Source: Hetaerina americana (Eukaryota; Arthropoda; Insecta; Odonata; Calopterygidae). From it: 64,000 bases of DNA. The DNA lies in assembly GCA_022747635.1 (NCBI GenBank), contig JAKTNV010000008.1:1281001-1345000 (forward strand), written 5' to 3'. A model generated the notes under the pieces. The model was not told the origin of the DNA. It did not search any database and saw nothing but the letters and a program-made list of their open reading frames with translations. Made by a program: the position numbers and the translations under genes. Positions within the stretch are counted from its first letter, which is position 1. Every line of letters starts with the position of its first letter. Shown piece by piece: positions 11,279 to 22,340 of this stretch.

Positions 11279-11355
11279 ATCGACTCACAAGGGTCCTATT
11301 TTGAGGAATATTAGCTTAAGATATGTAAAAGTGTAATAAATTTTTTTTCCTGAGC

Positions 11356-11385
11356 TCAGTACACTTATTTTCCGGACGAACCCTG
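11356..11385 (-). repeat. Right terminal inverted repeat of the 10470 mariner
   Basis: Exact reverse complement of 10470-10499; followed by TA. Confidence 0.97.
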
Positions 11386-12316
11386 TATATTAGGGATGTG
11401 GAAATTTCGGAAAATGTCAATGACAGGATATTACAGAACATTAAGCGAGGGATGGAAAAGGGAAAAATAGATATTTTGGGTCAATTCGAGGTGAGATGGA
11501 AGGATAGCGGGGATTACTGGAGTGATAGTCATGGAGTAATATACAGCGGATGTGCCGAGAGCCAACAAGGGGTTGACATACGATGAAAAAAGGTAGGAAG
11601 AATCTTAGTCAGCATAGAACGAGACACATAGTCAACAAGCAACGGATAGAACATCACTAGTAGAGATGAAAGCAGAACCGACGAACTTGGTCATTGTTCT
11701 AGTATATATGCCAGCGAGCAACCATAAGGAAAAAGAGGCCGATAGGATATACATGACGATCAGTTAGAGGACATAACCACGTGTTCCTGCGAAGAAAGAC
11801 TTGATAGTGATGGGGGATTGGAATGCGACGTTAGGCGATGGAAGAGATGGTGATGAGGTGGTAAGTAGTCCCCCATACCTCATCACTATCTCTCACAGAA
11901 ATGAAGGTTCTACAGGAGAAAGGGTTCGATCATTATAACAAACACTTCGTTTAAACATCAAAATAATGACAGGCATACGAAAGAATGACCTGTGATTGGG
12001 ATAAACATCAAAGGTTTGCGTGAATAAGTTTTCATATCAATGTTACTTCCCATTCCTAGTTGATCAGAATCTTTACGTGTGGAGAACTATAGAAGATGGA
12101 AAGGTAAAATGGACCGAAAATTCAACAAACGAAAAAGAAGAGAAGCCTCCGTGAAGAGAAGCACTGCCCTTATATGGCACATCACTGATTTGGATCTTTA
12201 AAACCCTGGATTTTGAATCATGATCACGCGATGCGGTGTATGAATCAAAATACAGCAATTCGGCAAATGACTTTTGCGAGCTGGGGATATGCAAACACGA
12301 GAATTTGACCTTGATT

Positions 12317-12370
12317 TGAACAGTTCTCGGTGCAATGAGGCCAACGCCTCATTGCACCGAGAGCTGTTCA
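12317..12370. repeat. 25-bp-arm hairpin with a 4-base loop
   Basis: Arms 12317-12341 and 12346-12370 pair with one mismatch around the loop CAAC (core GGTGCAATGAGGC / GCCTCATTGCACC). No element ends are visible at its edges. It could be a small structured RNA, a MITE remnant or a replication-repair product. Confidence 0.85.
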
Positions 12371-13379
12371 CCAAGTGAAATTAACCCTTTCACGTTGGGT
12401 TCCATGATGCGTATTCAAGGAATTGAAGGGAAAACATTTAAAAGCATGAGTAAGACGAATAAATATTACCATTTACATTAACATAGAGTGTATGAAAATT
12501 ATCGCAATCAATCACAGAATAACTCCCACGCCGTAAGTGGGGTGCTTTCGGAGTTAGGTGGTCTCATGTCCCACCTCATGGTCCAGGGAGTTCCTCAATT
12601 TTCGCCAATTTACGGAGAAGAGAATATTGGAAATTGTTTGTTAGACTAATCCTAAGGAATAACAGCTATCATGTCCAGTCATTGCATTTTTTACATATGT
12701 GATGCTTTTTCTACTCAGAGCTTATTTAGCACTAAATCGAGTGCTGCAGTGTGTGGGGGTGGGGTGCGCGGAGGGTAAGCTCTAAACGATTCTAAAGAGA
12801 AGTATACATACTACTAATGTCGTACCAGGCGTGACAAAAGCAGAGAACATCTCACGAGCCGTGTTGGCCACAGTTGGACCTTCCGGCGGTGGCGCGGCTC
12901 CCCAACAACTTGTGCGAGCAACAAGGGGGGATGGGCGGTATCGGCGCGCGCGCGTGTGGGCGGACGGGGAGACTTCGACGCCCGTCGAGTTTACGGCTAT
13001 TTTAATTTGGGCTTCGTCCATCAGGTGGCTCCCGCCTCGCCCACATGCCACTATCGCGCAGACCCCCCGACGCTACTGCCACCTGCTCGTCGCAACTGTA
13101 AATATGCAGTGCGGGCGTATGGGGATGAAGTGCGAAGGGGGGGGGGGGGAGGAGGGAGGGATTCGCGATTGAAAGGCGATTGGCGGGCCGGGCGGACGCG
13201 CGGTACTTTTTCGACCAGAGACCACCAAAAGCTCATAACGCCGAAGCCCAGCAGGTGTGTAGTAAATTTAGCGAGTGGAAGTTACGCGTGAATTGTTGAG
13301 TTAAATGATAGCTGAGTCAGGGTGCCAAGAAAATTACTACGACAGAATACAACAGTTAATATAACCATGATGTTTTTGT
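12371..13379. other. No gene recognised; GC-rich stretch 12880-13210
   Basis: 12880-13210 is CpG- and G-rich, including a G run near 13139-13150. Frames of about 110 codons here are compositional, with no family resemblance. Confidence 0.4.
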
Positions 13380-14250
13380 GATTTTCTGGATTCAGAGAAC
13401 GCTTTCGACCGAGAAAATTGGACAGATTTGATAGGAGTGTGGCGGAATCATGCGAGAAAACTGAAGCGATAGTGCACCTATCTGAAACCTAAATGCACGA
13501 ACACATCCAAAGGAAGAGACAAGGGGAGCAGAGGGAGATATGCAGGGATGAGGGAGTGTGCGAGACTAAGTTGCCCATCGCCATCGGCATTTGCTAAACG
13601 CGCATGAGGAGTTAATTGCACGCCTGGGCATGGAACGGGGAAAGGAGGGGGCGGTCACGTGATCAACCAAATTAGGTTTGCAGATGGCCAATGAGTCAGG
13701 AAGGCAAAGGAAATAACTAGCCTGAGGAAAGCGCTTGTAATCAGATTCCAAGGAATAGGAGAGGGGTGATAAGATAAGTCAGAGGAGTTCACGTACACGG
13801 CAGTATTTTAGACTGCGATGGATGCAGCAGTTTGAGAGAAATACGTTAGCGAAAGGATACCTTTCACGAAGAAAAGCGTTTATAAGGGATGTACTTAGGA
13901 ACTTATAAGCAAAGAAAAGTTTATGTTTACATGGAGAGTAGCGCTGTATGGATCTGAAACTGTTCTTTGAGGCAAGAGGAAGGGCAAAGATTGAAGGCAT
14001 CAGATATTTGAGCAAGAAGCAGAATGGAGATCGTAAAATGGACAGAGAGGACGACTGAATTCGAGGTCATTTAAGGATGGCGGTCCGAGACGAAATTTGT
14101 TGATAGGAGGAATCCGTAGAAGGGTCAGAGAAAGTGGATCTTTAAAAGGTCGTGTTGGCAAGGCCATGGTAGACGGAAGGACGATGCGTAAGCGATGTAG
14201 AGAACAAAAGAGAGTGGGCAATAAAAACAGCGCAGAGGCAGGTTTAATTA
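13380..14250 (+). mobile_element. Old, heavily mutated non-LTR reverse transcriptase remnant
   Basis: Read with stops and shifts, the plus strand shows RT landmarks in order: FLDSENAFDRENW-like motif A (about 13385), IRFADGQ-like motif C (about 13666), EFTYTGSILDCDG (about 13785), FTKKSVYKGCT, RVALYGSETV (about 13940), NGQRGRLNS (about 14040) and a V(D)GRTMRKRCR-like end (about 14170). This resembles the RT and C-terminal region of the RTE LINE at 2736, but it is far more diverged and probably a separate family. Confidence 0.6.
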
Positions 14251-15059
14251 AGAAAAAATAAAGCATAGAGAATCAGGAAGTCCTCAAGATTTTAAAATTA
14301 AAATAAATAACATCACGAAACGTTCTAAAGCTAACTTAGGTAAAAATGGGTAGAAAATCTTGATTGACTGGTTAAGCTTATGAAACCACAATGAAAATAT
14401 AAGTGTATAAAATATATTCTACGTCGATTCAACGGAGAACAATCTTGAAAAAAAGAGAGTAGTAGTATTAACTGTAGCAGAGAGCACGCTCATCTCTTTA
14501 GATTAATTAGAATAATTTCTACGGAGAAAAAAGACAAGGTGATCGCCCTAAAAGTTCACGAGGGTATTTAGGGCACAAGGGGACGTATGCGAGAGGAGAG
14601 CGTGCTCCGTGACAGCGCTGCAATTACAGCCGCTTTCAGACCTCTTCCTTGGGTTTCAACACAAGGTTGGAAACGAGGATGTCTATCACAAAAATTCAAG
14701 CCCTGGTGGGAGAAAAAAACGACGTTGGCGAGAATCGAAAGTCGACCTCAAGTTCAACATGCAATGACGTTATCGCAATGCCACTGAAGCCTACATGTTC
14801 ACCCAAAATCAAAATAACTTACGCTTCCACCATATCCATGAGAAAAAGCTAGGATATTTCTGCAATTTTTTAAATTATTAGCATATATCAAAATCCAGGA
14901 AATTTCCAGGTTTTCAGGTGAGTGGTGATAGCAAGATTGCCTTGAATAACACCCTCAGCTGCCATACTAAAGTACTGCATGATGTAAATAGAATATTTGT
15001 CGTCGTTGTCGAGTTGTCGAGTGATGTATGTTCCAGGTAGCGATGATGGCTTTACTGTT
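14251..15059. other. No gene seen
   Basis: AT-rich; nothing recognised. A 66-codon frame at 14587-14787 has no known similarity. Confidence 0.4.
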
Positions 15060-15880
15060 CCTGATGGCCATTTTCAGAGTATTTCCAGCACATGTACGCT
15101 GTAGACAGCGTTAACAGTCTGTCATTGAGAATAAAACTTCCTATGGACCACTCCTTTACTGTATAAAAAGACATTGAAGATTGTTTCAACTTAGGATTGG
15201 CTAATTCTTAAATTTTTGGGCTTGGAGTAAAGGTTTGTATGCCACTTGCTTTTAGGTTTTGTTTCTAGGCCGCATTCCAAACCCAAGTTTATTAACCAGT
15301 AATGACGTTGTCCAAATAATCAAGTTCTTTCTCAATATGTTGCAAAAGTTCACTTGAAATTTCCGCTAGGTTGGTCTTTGAGTCGCCTGACATTACCGTG
15401 GGCACGAGCTTGGCGCACCCTTTCCCCATCGCTAAATCTTCAGCAACAATGCAAAACACAAGGGTAGACGGAGTGTTCAATTCATCGGCAGCCATCTTGA
15501 TACTCAATCGACGGTCAGAGTCCAACAATTGTCGAACACGAGCCACATTGTTTTTGGTTTTATAGGTTGACGGTCGCCCAGAGAGCGTTGTTCGTCGTGA
15601 ACCTCTTCCCGGCCCTCCTTAAAGGCCTTCAACCACCTCGAAACTCCTGAGTAGGACAGAGCGGAGTCCCCGTAAGACTCACGAATCACTTTGTTTGTCT
15701 ACTCCGGAGATGTTTTCAGTTTAGAACAAAACTAGTAATCGCGTAACGTCGCTCGATCGTCGATTCCGATTTTTCAAATTCGCGGCGAAAATGTTACCTC
15801 TTCCAAGTGGTTTGACCCCACTCCGACCAATAGGAGCAGCGCGGGAAATTCAATTGCATTAACTTTCGGAAAGAACCCTG
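15060..15880 (-). mobile_element. Degraded mariner
   Basis: Reading from the right end (15880, CAGGGTTCTTTCCGAAAGTT on the minus strand), the transposase remnant includes VIRESYGDSALSYSGVSRW, then VRQLLDSDRRLSIKMAADEL and CAKLVPTVMSGD, and ends the clear part with ELDYLDNVITG at 15292. Next, where a catalytic Asp normally follows, is a TAA stop. Weak similarity continues (LETKPKSKWHTN, GVVHRKFYS) to about 15060. The left terminal repeat was not found. It is inactive. Confidence 0.8.
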
Positions 15881-16482
15881 TAAAAATTAGGGTTACAACA
15901 GAATAATTACAATTTTTCTCCCAATTTCATTTTCTCCGCAATCAGCGGCATTGAAAAGTCAAAACAGTTCCCGAACGAAAACAAGAAACTCGGAAACAAT
16001 TTGCGCCAGTGGGAATGGGCCAAACAAACCTCCCCGCAAGTATGCAACACTCCCGCCCGCATTCCCGGTTGCCGCGTCGCCAGGAAAGAAGGAGGAATTA
16101 TGAGTATGCTACGTAACGCACTCAACGATGAAATATTATTATTTATCAAGCATTCATATCGCGATAAACACGGAAAACGTCACACTCAACCAACCTTCCC
16201 ATCGCAAAATTGCAGTGGCCTGTCACAAATGCATTTGCGCTAGCTTCGTGCGGCTTGATAACACTTGTGTGAGTTTGGTTAAATTAACAACCCCCAGATT
16301 CCGTATCCGAAATCGCAGCCTCAAATCACCGAAAGCGGCGCTGAGGACATTTCTAAAAATGGCCGACGCATCGAGGATAAAACAGAGATGACATGGCGCC
16401 AGTCGACGCAGGAACGCAGGGCAGTGATGTCAATTGTAATATTTGCACAAATTCGAGGCACAACATTCGGCACTATACATGA
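15881..16482. other. No gene seen
   Basis: No recognisable family in any frame, and no terminal repeats. Confidence 0.4.
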
Positions 16483-17408
16483 TAGGTGCAATAAATACAA
16501 GAACTAGTGTCATCTGGCGGCCATGACGAGGACTATAGAAACACCCGCTAGCGGCGCTAGTTGCCTGAGACCCGATGAGCCGTCTGTGCTTGGCGGATCG
16601 TCGAGCTGTGCGCATGATGCCAGTAATGTTAGTTAGTTTCTGTTGTCTTTGTTTTCACTGTTTGTCCAACATGGATATTGACGAAATCAAAGGAGAACGA
16701 ATCAACATCAATTATTTGGTGAAATGCGGTAAAGGTTACCATAAAATTACTGAAATATGGAGAGGTAGTTACGATGATGATGCTCTGAAGAAAACAATCA
16801 TTTTCAGGTGGATAAAACGTTTTAAAGATGTCCGAAAAGACGACACGGATGATGCATGAGGCCGGAACGACCTTCAATCACCTGTGTTGATGACAACATG
16901 GATCGTGTGACGTCCCTTGTCTTTCCCGGTGGTCGTAAAACTGACCGAATAACAGCTGATGAACTGAATTCAGAAAAATCAACATTGCACCACGATATTT
17001 TAGCCGAACGGGAATGATGGATCCTTCACCATGACAATGCACCTGCACATTCAGAGCATTGAATGTTCGCCAGTTTCTGGCAAAAAATCCAATCACCTTG
17101 ATCCTTGATCGTCCTCCGTATTCGCCAGATCTCTACCCCCTGCGACTTATTCCTATTCCCAAAATGCAAAAATGTGATAAGGGGATATCACTGGGAAGCT
17201 GTGGACACAATTAAGCCAGAAACGACGATAAAACTAAAGGGCCCAACTTCCGAGGACTTCCAAGGGTGCTTTAAACAGTGGAAAAGAAGATGGAATAAGT
17301 GCATAATGGAGAGCACTTACTTTGAAGGGGAGAAAATCGATGTAGACTAAATTTTTCAAAATCAAGTATTATTGGCATCAGTTCGCGTATTTATTGGGCA
17401 ATCCTTCG
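16483..17408 (+). mobile_element. Internally deleted mariner, shared-deletion family, copy 1
   Basis: The terminal repeats resemble TACGAGGTCTGTCCAATAAA (left end damaged, right end ...CGTATTTATTGGGCAATCC). The N-terminal frame 16671-16859 starts MDIDEIKGERININYLVKCG and includes IIFRWIKRFKDV, the first helix-turn-helix region. After a TGA, the linker and second helix region continue with stops (RITADELNSEK). The sequence then jumps directly to WILHHDNAPAH, the block with the second catalytic Asp. The C-terminal part (about 17126-17350) has CDLFLFPKCKNVIRG and ends FEGEKIDVD. The segment with the first Asp is missing. The copy at 62713 has the same junction. Confidence 0.88.
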
Positions 17409-17506
17409 CGTGTCAAAATGAGGAAAAAATTAAATTTATTATTTGAGCTCGAGTATTTCTGCACTGAGGCAATTGGTAGAAAAAACATGCGGACCAAATA
17501 TTATGG

Positions 17507-17775
17507 ATGCATAGGTCGAGTAAAGAGCGACCGATGAATGAACGGCACGGTTTTCGAAAGAGTATGTCTGGCAAGACACAACTTGTGCATTTTATTCATG
17601 ATATTTTGGGTTCGGGAGAGAGTAACGTACCAGTGGACGCGGTTTTTCTAAAATTTAGGAAAAGTATTCGACCTCATACCAAGCTAGAAGACTAAGAAGC
17701 CTATCGAATAAATAAAAATATCCTTGGCTGGATTGAAGACTTTTTTAATGTTCGGGAACCAACGGCAGTCAAATG
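17507..17775 (+). mobile_element. CR1-like LINE fragment
   Basis: HGFRKSMSGKTQLVHFIHDI, then SNVPVDAVFLKFRKSIRPHT and NILGWIEDFFNVRE, match the region around RT motif A of the CR1-like LINE at 23736-25374. The motif A Asp of the family (FLD(F/L)) is Lys here, and a stop follows at about 17692. Nothing else of the element is preserved. Confidence 0.75.
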
Positions 17776-18313
17776 ATTTTAGCTCTAATGCAGTTGAAGC
17801 ACAAGGACTTAGAGGTTCCCTAAACACCGAAAGAAAATGTTTTAACTGTATTATTCTGTATTCTGATTACTCAGTTTCGTAATAAACGACATCATATCAT
17901 AAGAAAGGAAATATCATGTTGCCACAATCAAATTTTCAAACCGAAAGACATAAGAGAAATAATGGTCCCAATCATTCCGTGAATATTGTGAAAATCCTGA
18001 AGTTCCCGAACCCCAAATGAAATAGTAATTGGTGAGTGGACATTTGTCGCGAATGATGGCGAAAGGTATGTTTTGCGGGAATGGCTACAATAGGCGATCA
18101 AGATATACGCTTGTGAGAGAAGCAAAGGAAAACCTTACAAATTGAGGTCCAAATAGCGTTTGTTTCAACTCCTTGTGAAGAAAAAAGCGATCATAATTCA
18201 CATCATAAGAGATTAAAATATTTACTCAAAAATAATGCTTCCGATTTCACGATGTTACGAAAGGAGAATCATTTTTATTTACCACTCGGTGTTCACCATG
18301 GATGTCGATAGAT
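17776..18313. other. No gene seen
   Basis: AT-rich; no element ends or protein similarity recognised. Confidence 0.4.
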
Positions 18314-18686
18314 AGGGTCCGTCCCCAAAACTGGAGAGTCTTTTTCAACTAGAAAAAAGACATTATCCACAGAGGGTTTGTGCCTCAGGGACAGACAATG
18401 AGCACTAATTTATACGTGGAAGTCCTCGAAAGACTGAGGAAAAAAGTGCGGGAAGGATGCCGCAGCCGGCCCACAGCCCCGATGTACTGCCGCCAAGCAT
18501 ATTTTTGTACCAGAGAATAAAAAGGAGTTTGAAAGGTAACCATTTAGGAGCGCTTAGCGTCAAAGGGACCATGACGAAGTGCTCGAAAGAGGTTCCCGTC
18601 GAGGGCTTCCAGGAAACGCACCGTGACTGGCAAAGGCGCTGGTATCCTTCAGATGTTTTCTACTAATTTACGGGACAGACCATGTA
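18314..18686 (+). mobile_element. Miniature mariner derivative (about 370 bp)
   Basis: The left end AGGGTCCGTCCCCAAAA and right end TTTACGGGACAGACC are imperfect inverted repeats. Between them only late transposase remains: a decayed stretch (YVEVLERLRKKVREG-like in the third frame), then a jump to HSPDVLPPSIFLYQRIKRSL and VPVEGFQETHRDWQRRW. The third catalytic Asp (PPDFF) is Ser, and the DNA-binding domain is absent. Confidence 0.8.
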
Positions 18687-18829
18687 TCTCCCTAACTCAA
18701 GAACAGAAAACATGATAAACAAAAAAATTCCAGTATCATGTGTAGAAAATAAGGCAATTCCCTTTCCGTTTTCTCACTTTTAAAGACTTGATTAAAAATA
18801 AGCATCACATTAATGATAGCAGAACTTAC

Positions 18830-18912
18830 CTCCTTGTCGGAATACAATGACTTCGCAACGATGTCCAATAGCATACGCGTCTCCGCCTGGAACTCTCTTC
18901 GATCGGCTTCCC
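18830..18912 (-). CDS. Trap1: Internal exon of TRAP1 (mitochondrial HSP90 paralogue)
   Basis: The 83-bp exon translates, after two bases of a split codon, as 27 residues including REFQAETRMLLDIVAKSLY and ending SDKE. This is the first strand and helix of the GHKL ATPase domain, and the pattern EFQAET(R/K)xLLDIVA(R/K)SLYS is diagnostic of TRAP1 rather than cytosolic HSP90. Splice sites fit: an AG acceptor (18913-18914) after a pyrimidine-rich run, and a GTAAGT donor (18824-18829). The exon would next continue into V-F-I-R-E-L-I-S-N. TRAP1 is an ATP-dependent chaperone of the mitochondrial matrix. I found neither the leader exon at higher coordinates nor the following exon at lower ones. No stop or frameshift is present, so it is probably a functional exon in long, repeat-filled introns; an isolated gene fragment cannot be excluded. 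Confidence 0.88.
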
Positions 18913-20099
18913 CTTTGAAAGAAAAGTGAGAATTTAAGTATGAATCAGAACACTTAAACGTAGAAACAACTTACTCTAACCAACAGAAATAGCGCCGCCT
19001 TTTCTTTAATATACGAGGATCCAGATAGTAAGATTCCTAAGGTTGGACGATTTTACAACATTCTTCCGAATTTTTTCACCGAAATAAAGTTAATCGTTTT
19101 TTCATTTTCTTTTGTTCGCCGCGTAACGGAAACGAAATGAGACCATGAAACACGATCCGCTCTATTTATACTCTCACAATCGCAATTGAGTCCCAGGTCC
19201 CTCTCCTTTTTCCATAGACAACTTGATCTTCGCCTAGGTAACCGTTTGCCCTATTTTGCAATCTACTGATGATTCATAGCCTACCTTCGCTGCACGTGAA
19301 ATCCAAGCTATAATCATATAGCTCTTCTCTCAAACAGCTGCTTTCCGCATTTTCGAAATGTCGATATTACAGATGACCATAACAAATATCCTCCCTCATT
19401 CATACTGATCAAATTTCCCTCTTTCTTTCCCTATTCACTTGAGAAATCTGACGAAATATTATCCATCCCTACTGCCTTCGCTTCCCATGGATATTTAGAC
19501 TGTATTTTAGACTTTTCAATTGCATTTCATGAAGACTAAATCATTATCCGAATTTGCATCCTCACTTGGGACATCGTGTTAAGTGACGATGCCGTGTCTA
19601 CTTACGCCTCGAACCAAGATGTCACCTTTTCCCGCAGGCGTCTTATCTGTGCACCTACGTCTGCTATTGTTTTTGAACCAGGTGACTGTGATTATCAAAG
19701 CTCTTCTTCTTCAGACCTCGATTGCATTCTCTCCACAATCATTTCTGATGCCTTAATCGATATCCCCACCCACCTCTCTGCGATCCCCTCCCTTACCCTA
19801 CCAATGTGTATCTATTCCCCATAATCATCAGGTGCTTCTTTCCTCGATGGCCACCAATTATCTTTAGATTCATTAATCGTACAACCTCTGTACTTCTCCC
19901 TTCCGCTTCTCTTTGCATGTGTTTTCCTGCGTGGGGTTTTACTAGGTGAGCAATGCCACGCTCTCTCTAGCTTTTCCCATATACCTCATTCTTTGCTTAG
20001 AATTTCTCTATTTTATTGTTCTCTTTCTTCACTGTCATCTACCTTGAGTATGGGTGTAATGGTAGCTACATCCTTCAATTTATACACATGTATGTATAT
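18913..20099. other. Probable TRAP1 intron sequence; no gene seen
   Basis: No exon could be supported. A GTAAGT-like donor on the minus strand near 18971 is preceded by an open stretch, but the reading phase does not match the TRAP1 exon. 19190-20090 is pyrimidine-rich. Confidence 0.35.
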
Positions 20100-20304
20100 A
20101 TACATCTAAATTTTTCCTTTACTTTCCGATGAGTAAATCTGTGCTAGATGAATTTGTGTACGCGTATATCTATTTATGTGTAACTATGATTGTAAATATA
20201 AGTTTAACGCCTATTATAATTTGTATACGACGATGGGTTAAATGGAAGAAGGGACCATTAGGTCTCAATTTCGCCAAATAAAGACCACTATCTATCTATC
20301 TTAC
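20100..20304 (+). mobile_element. 3' tail of a non-LTR retrotransposon
   Basis: It ends GGAAGAAGGGACCATTAGGT...CGCCAAATAAAG followed by (CTAT)n, the form of many Jockey/I-type LINE 3' ends. The SINE at 47355 carries a related tail. No coding part was recognised upstream. Confidence 0.6.
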
Positions 20305-20394
20305 CACAAGCTTTACTCACTGCTTGGATCATTACTGAATCGTTTGTGTCTTATTTTCCCTCTGAAAATATGATTCCATAACTCGACAGCTCTA

Positions 20395-20640
20395 TCCTAA
20401 CTTCCTTTCTCCCCAATGTCCTCCCAAAACCACTCCACATTGACTCCCATCCCCTCCACAATGAATTATTCGGTAACTATTTTTCCAATAATCCCCCCTC
20501 TCTCTCTCCACCTCAACTCCACACAAACTTAGCAATACTCCTCTCCTCCATTTCTCTTCGGGTGTTTTCCTTGCTTCTCCGTCCTCATCATTGTACTCAC
20601 AGTCCACGTTTACATCCAAGCGGTTGCGGATCCGTCCGGG
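20395..20640 (-). mobile_element. RTE-like LINE endonuclease fragment
   Basis: The minus-strand frame contains GDYWKNSYRIIHCGGDGSQC, matching the GDYWSDQYRITYSGGDESER block of copy A. It is joined in frame to unrelated sequence on its 5' side, so the longer open frame reaching 20949 is a chance fusion. Confidence 0.7.
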
Positions 20641-20779
20641 GTGTCCTTCTTGACTGCTATCATCACGGAATAAACTAATGGTGTCATATATCGCTGAGCA
20701 ATTAGTTACACAATATTTGCGTTTGGGAGCACGCACTTCCTTCGTGATGAATGGCAAGCTCTGTTCTGTCTCGTAAGTC

Positions 20780-20900
20780 TGTGGAAAACACAGAATCCCC
20801 GTCTGATGCGGGCGAGATTCGAACACTCGTCCTTCGGGTGCTCGGGCCGACTCGTTGCCGACATGATCAAAGCCGCTGGAAGAACGATACGATCTCATGC
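20780..20900 (-). mobile_element. Possible tRNA-derived SINE head
   Basis: On the minus strand, GAGTGTTCGAATCTCGCC resembles an RNA polymerase III B box. It lies downstream of a CCCGAGCACCCGAAGGACG anticodon-arm-like segment and a weak A-box-like stretch. It does not fold into a full tRNA. Confidence 0.4.
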
Positions 20901-20949
20901 TAAGGGCAAGGTCAAATAACACCATCGACTCTTCCTTTCCATAAAACAT

Positions 20950-22340
20950 TTCATGGGCAATACAAAATCAAATACCTTGACCCGATTCCAGCTTCTGAAC
21001 TTATCCGCATTGCTCGCCAGGCAGCGGTCAGGTTGCTTCGGTTAACGACAGTTTCATGACAGCCAACGTGATTGCCGAAGGAAAACTTGTATCGAGACAA
21101 AATGATCCACCTAAGGAATAGCACTTGTCAAAACATGGACAAAAATGCAAGTAAGGCGCATGATGTTTATAGTGCCGCGAATATCCGTGGCAGCGCGGTA
21201 GAACACGCGCAGAACTTTTAAAACAACGCCGTTAGCCTCCCAATCCACCGAAATTACTTTTTGCATTTTTTTCCATTCCCACATCTACCAACCAATCTCC
21301 GATCTACGCTTATGCTCTTGTCTCAAAGACCAGGTTTGGGACCCAGACATTTCAACCATTCACGATAAGGTCTTCATTGACCCCTTATTACCATGGCAAT
21401 GGATCAACAGAATCTACACATTTTGAAAAATCAAACAGAAGGCTTCGACATTGAGTAATCGCATCCCAGTAAATTTGATAAACCAAAACCACAACGAACG
21501 GGGAAAAGATATTGGTGCGCCGAATATCGACCCGAAGGATCGAGAGGCAAAATTGTTAGAATCTCGAGCGGCGACGCCCACATCGCGAAATAACCTCACA
21601 ACAAGGGGAACACGATTCCCCGGTTATCCCCACTCATCTGACTGGCGTGGCGGACAGGGAACCTCTTATTATAATTAGCAAATGAAGAATTCCCAAAGGT
21701 ACGCCCTGACCGGAAACGAGGAGGATTTTCAGGGGTCGACACGCGGGGCAAGGGGGGGCGCTTTTAAGACCCAAGCGCCCCTTGCTCGAGACGGGCCACT
21801 CACCTTAATGAAGGAGCAGCCCCGTAAAAAAAGTGAGCATCGAAAATCCGATGTTAAGGGAATCCTCTTTTTTCCTCTCTCGAAAGATAGAGGTTGGGGG
21901 TGGGATGGGGTGGAATGGGAAGGTGGGTTTCAGGGGGGAAGGGGGCAGCGGGAGTGATTAGTGGGAATAGGGTGGGCTCTCCCACCTTGGCCCCTACTTC
22001 TTCTGAAGGGAGGGAGAGAAACAGGAGTGGGTCACGGTAGTGTTCCCAAAAATATTGATGGTCCCGAATCGCATGCGAAACGACGCATTCAATCAGAGAG
22101 GAGAGGAAAGAAGAAAGACGGTTTGGGGGGGGGGCAAAAGGGAAAGAAGCGAGGGACCTGGGAGAAGCAAACATGACGAGCGGCCAGCGTGGTTCTGGTT
22201 CTCCCGCTAGTCGACATGGGGGAGGGGGGGATTCAATCAAAGTATAGCGCGGGAATCTCAATTGCCATAAGCGTATGGGTGGGGGGACCTTTTTCAAATT
22301 TTAACTAATTTTAAAGCAACAGATGTACGCCATTGTTTTT
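20950..22340. other. No gene seen; purine-rich tract 21700-22230
   Basis: No similarity recognised. 21700-22230 is strongly purine-biased on the plus strand with G runs, which creates long Pro-rich frames on the minus strand. Confidence 0.45.

Larger units (their letters stand above)
10470..11385 (+). mobile_element. Internally deleted mariner with perfect 30-bp terminal inverted repeats
   Basis: It starts CAGGGTTCGTCCGGAAAATA and ends with the exact reverse complement, and is flanked by TA on both sides (10468-10469, 11386-11387), the mariner target duplication. At 916 bp it is about 400 bp short of a usual mariner. The missing part is the centre of the transposase, with the first two catalytic Asp residues. 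The perfect ends suggest fairly recent movement, necessarily in trans. It lies inside RTE copy B. Confidence 0.95.
10325..12135 (+). mobile_element. RTE-like LINE, copy B, decayed and interrupted by a mariner
   Basis: 10325-10469 matches the 5' UTR of copy A (GGCCA..., GTCGTGCC(A/C)GGCAG, TCTCACGAAA...). After the mariner at 10470-11385 the copy resumes with the endonuclease N-terminus (about 11400-11590: ILGQFEVRWKDSGDYWSD) and then the GDWNATLGDGRDGDEV block near 11811-11870. Beyond about 11880 it is heavily decayed, and the RT is largely deleted. A short C-terminal block near 12075-12130 (VWRTIEDGKVKWTEN-like) corresponds to VWRRMKKVKWTEK of copy A. It has no coding capacity. Confidence 0.75.

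Noticed and set aside
18971..19090. Possible upstream TRAP1 exon with a GTAAGT donor
   Set aside because: The TRAP1 exon needs one base carried over from the previous exon. In that phase a TAG precedes this donor, and the translation does not resemble TRAP1.
20392..20949. 185-codon minus-strand protein
   Set aside because: A chance in-frame fusion of an RTE endonuclease fragment with a tRNA-like SINE head and unrelated sequence.
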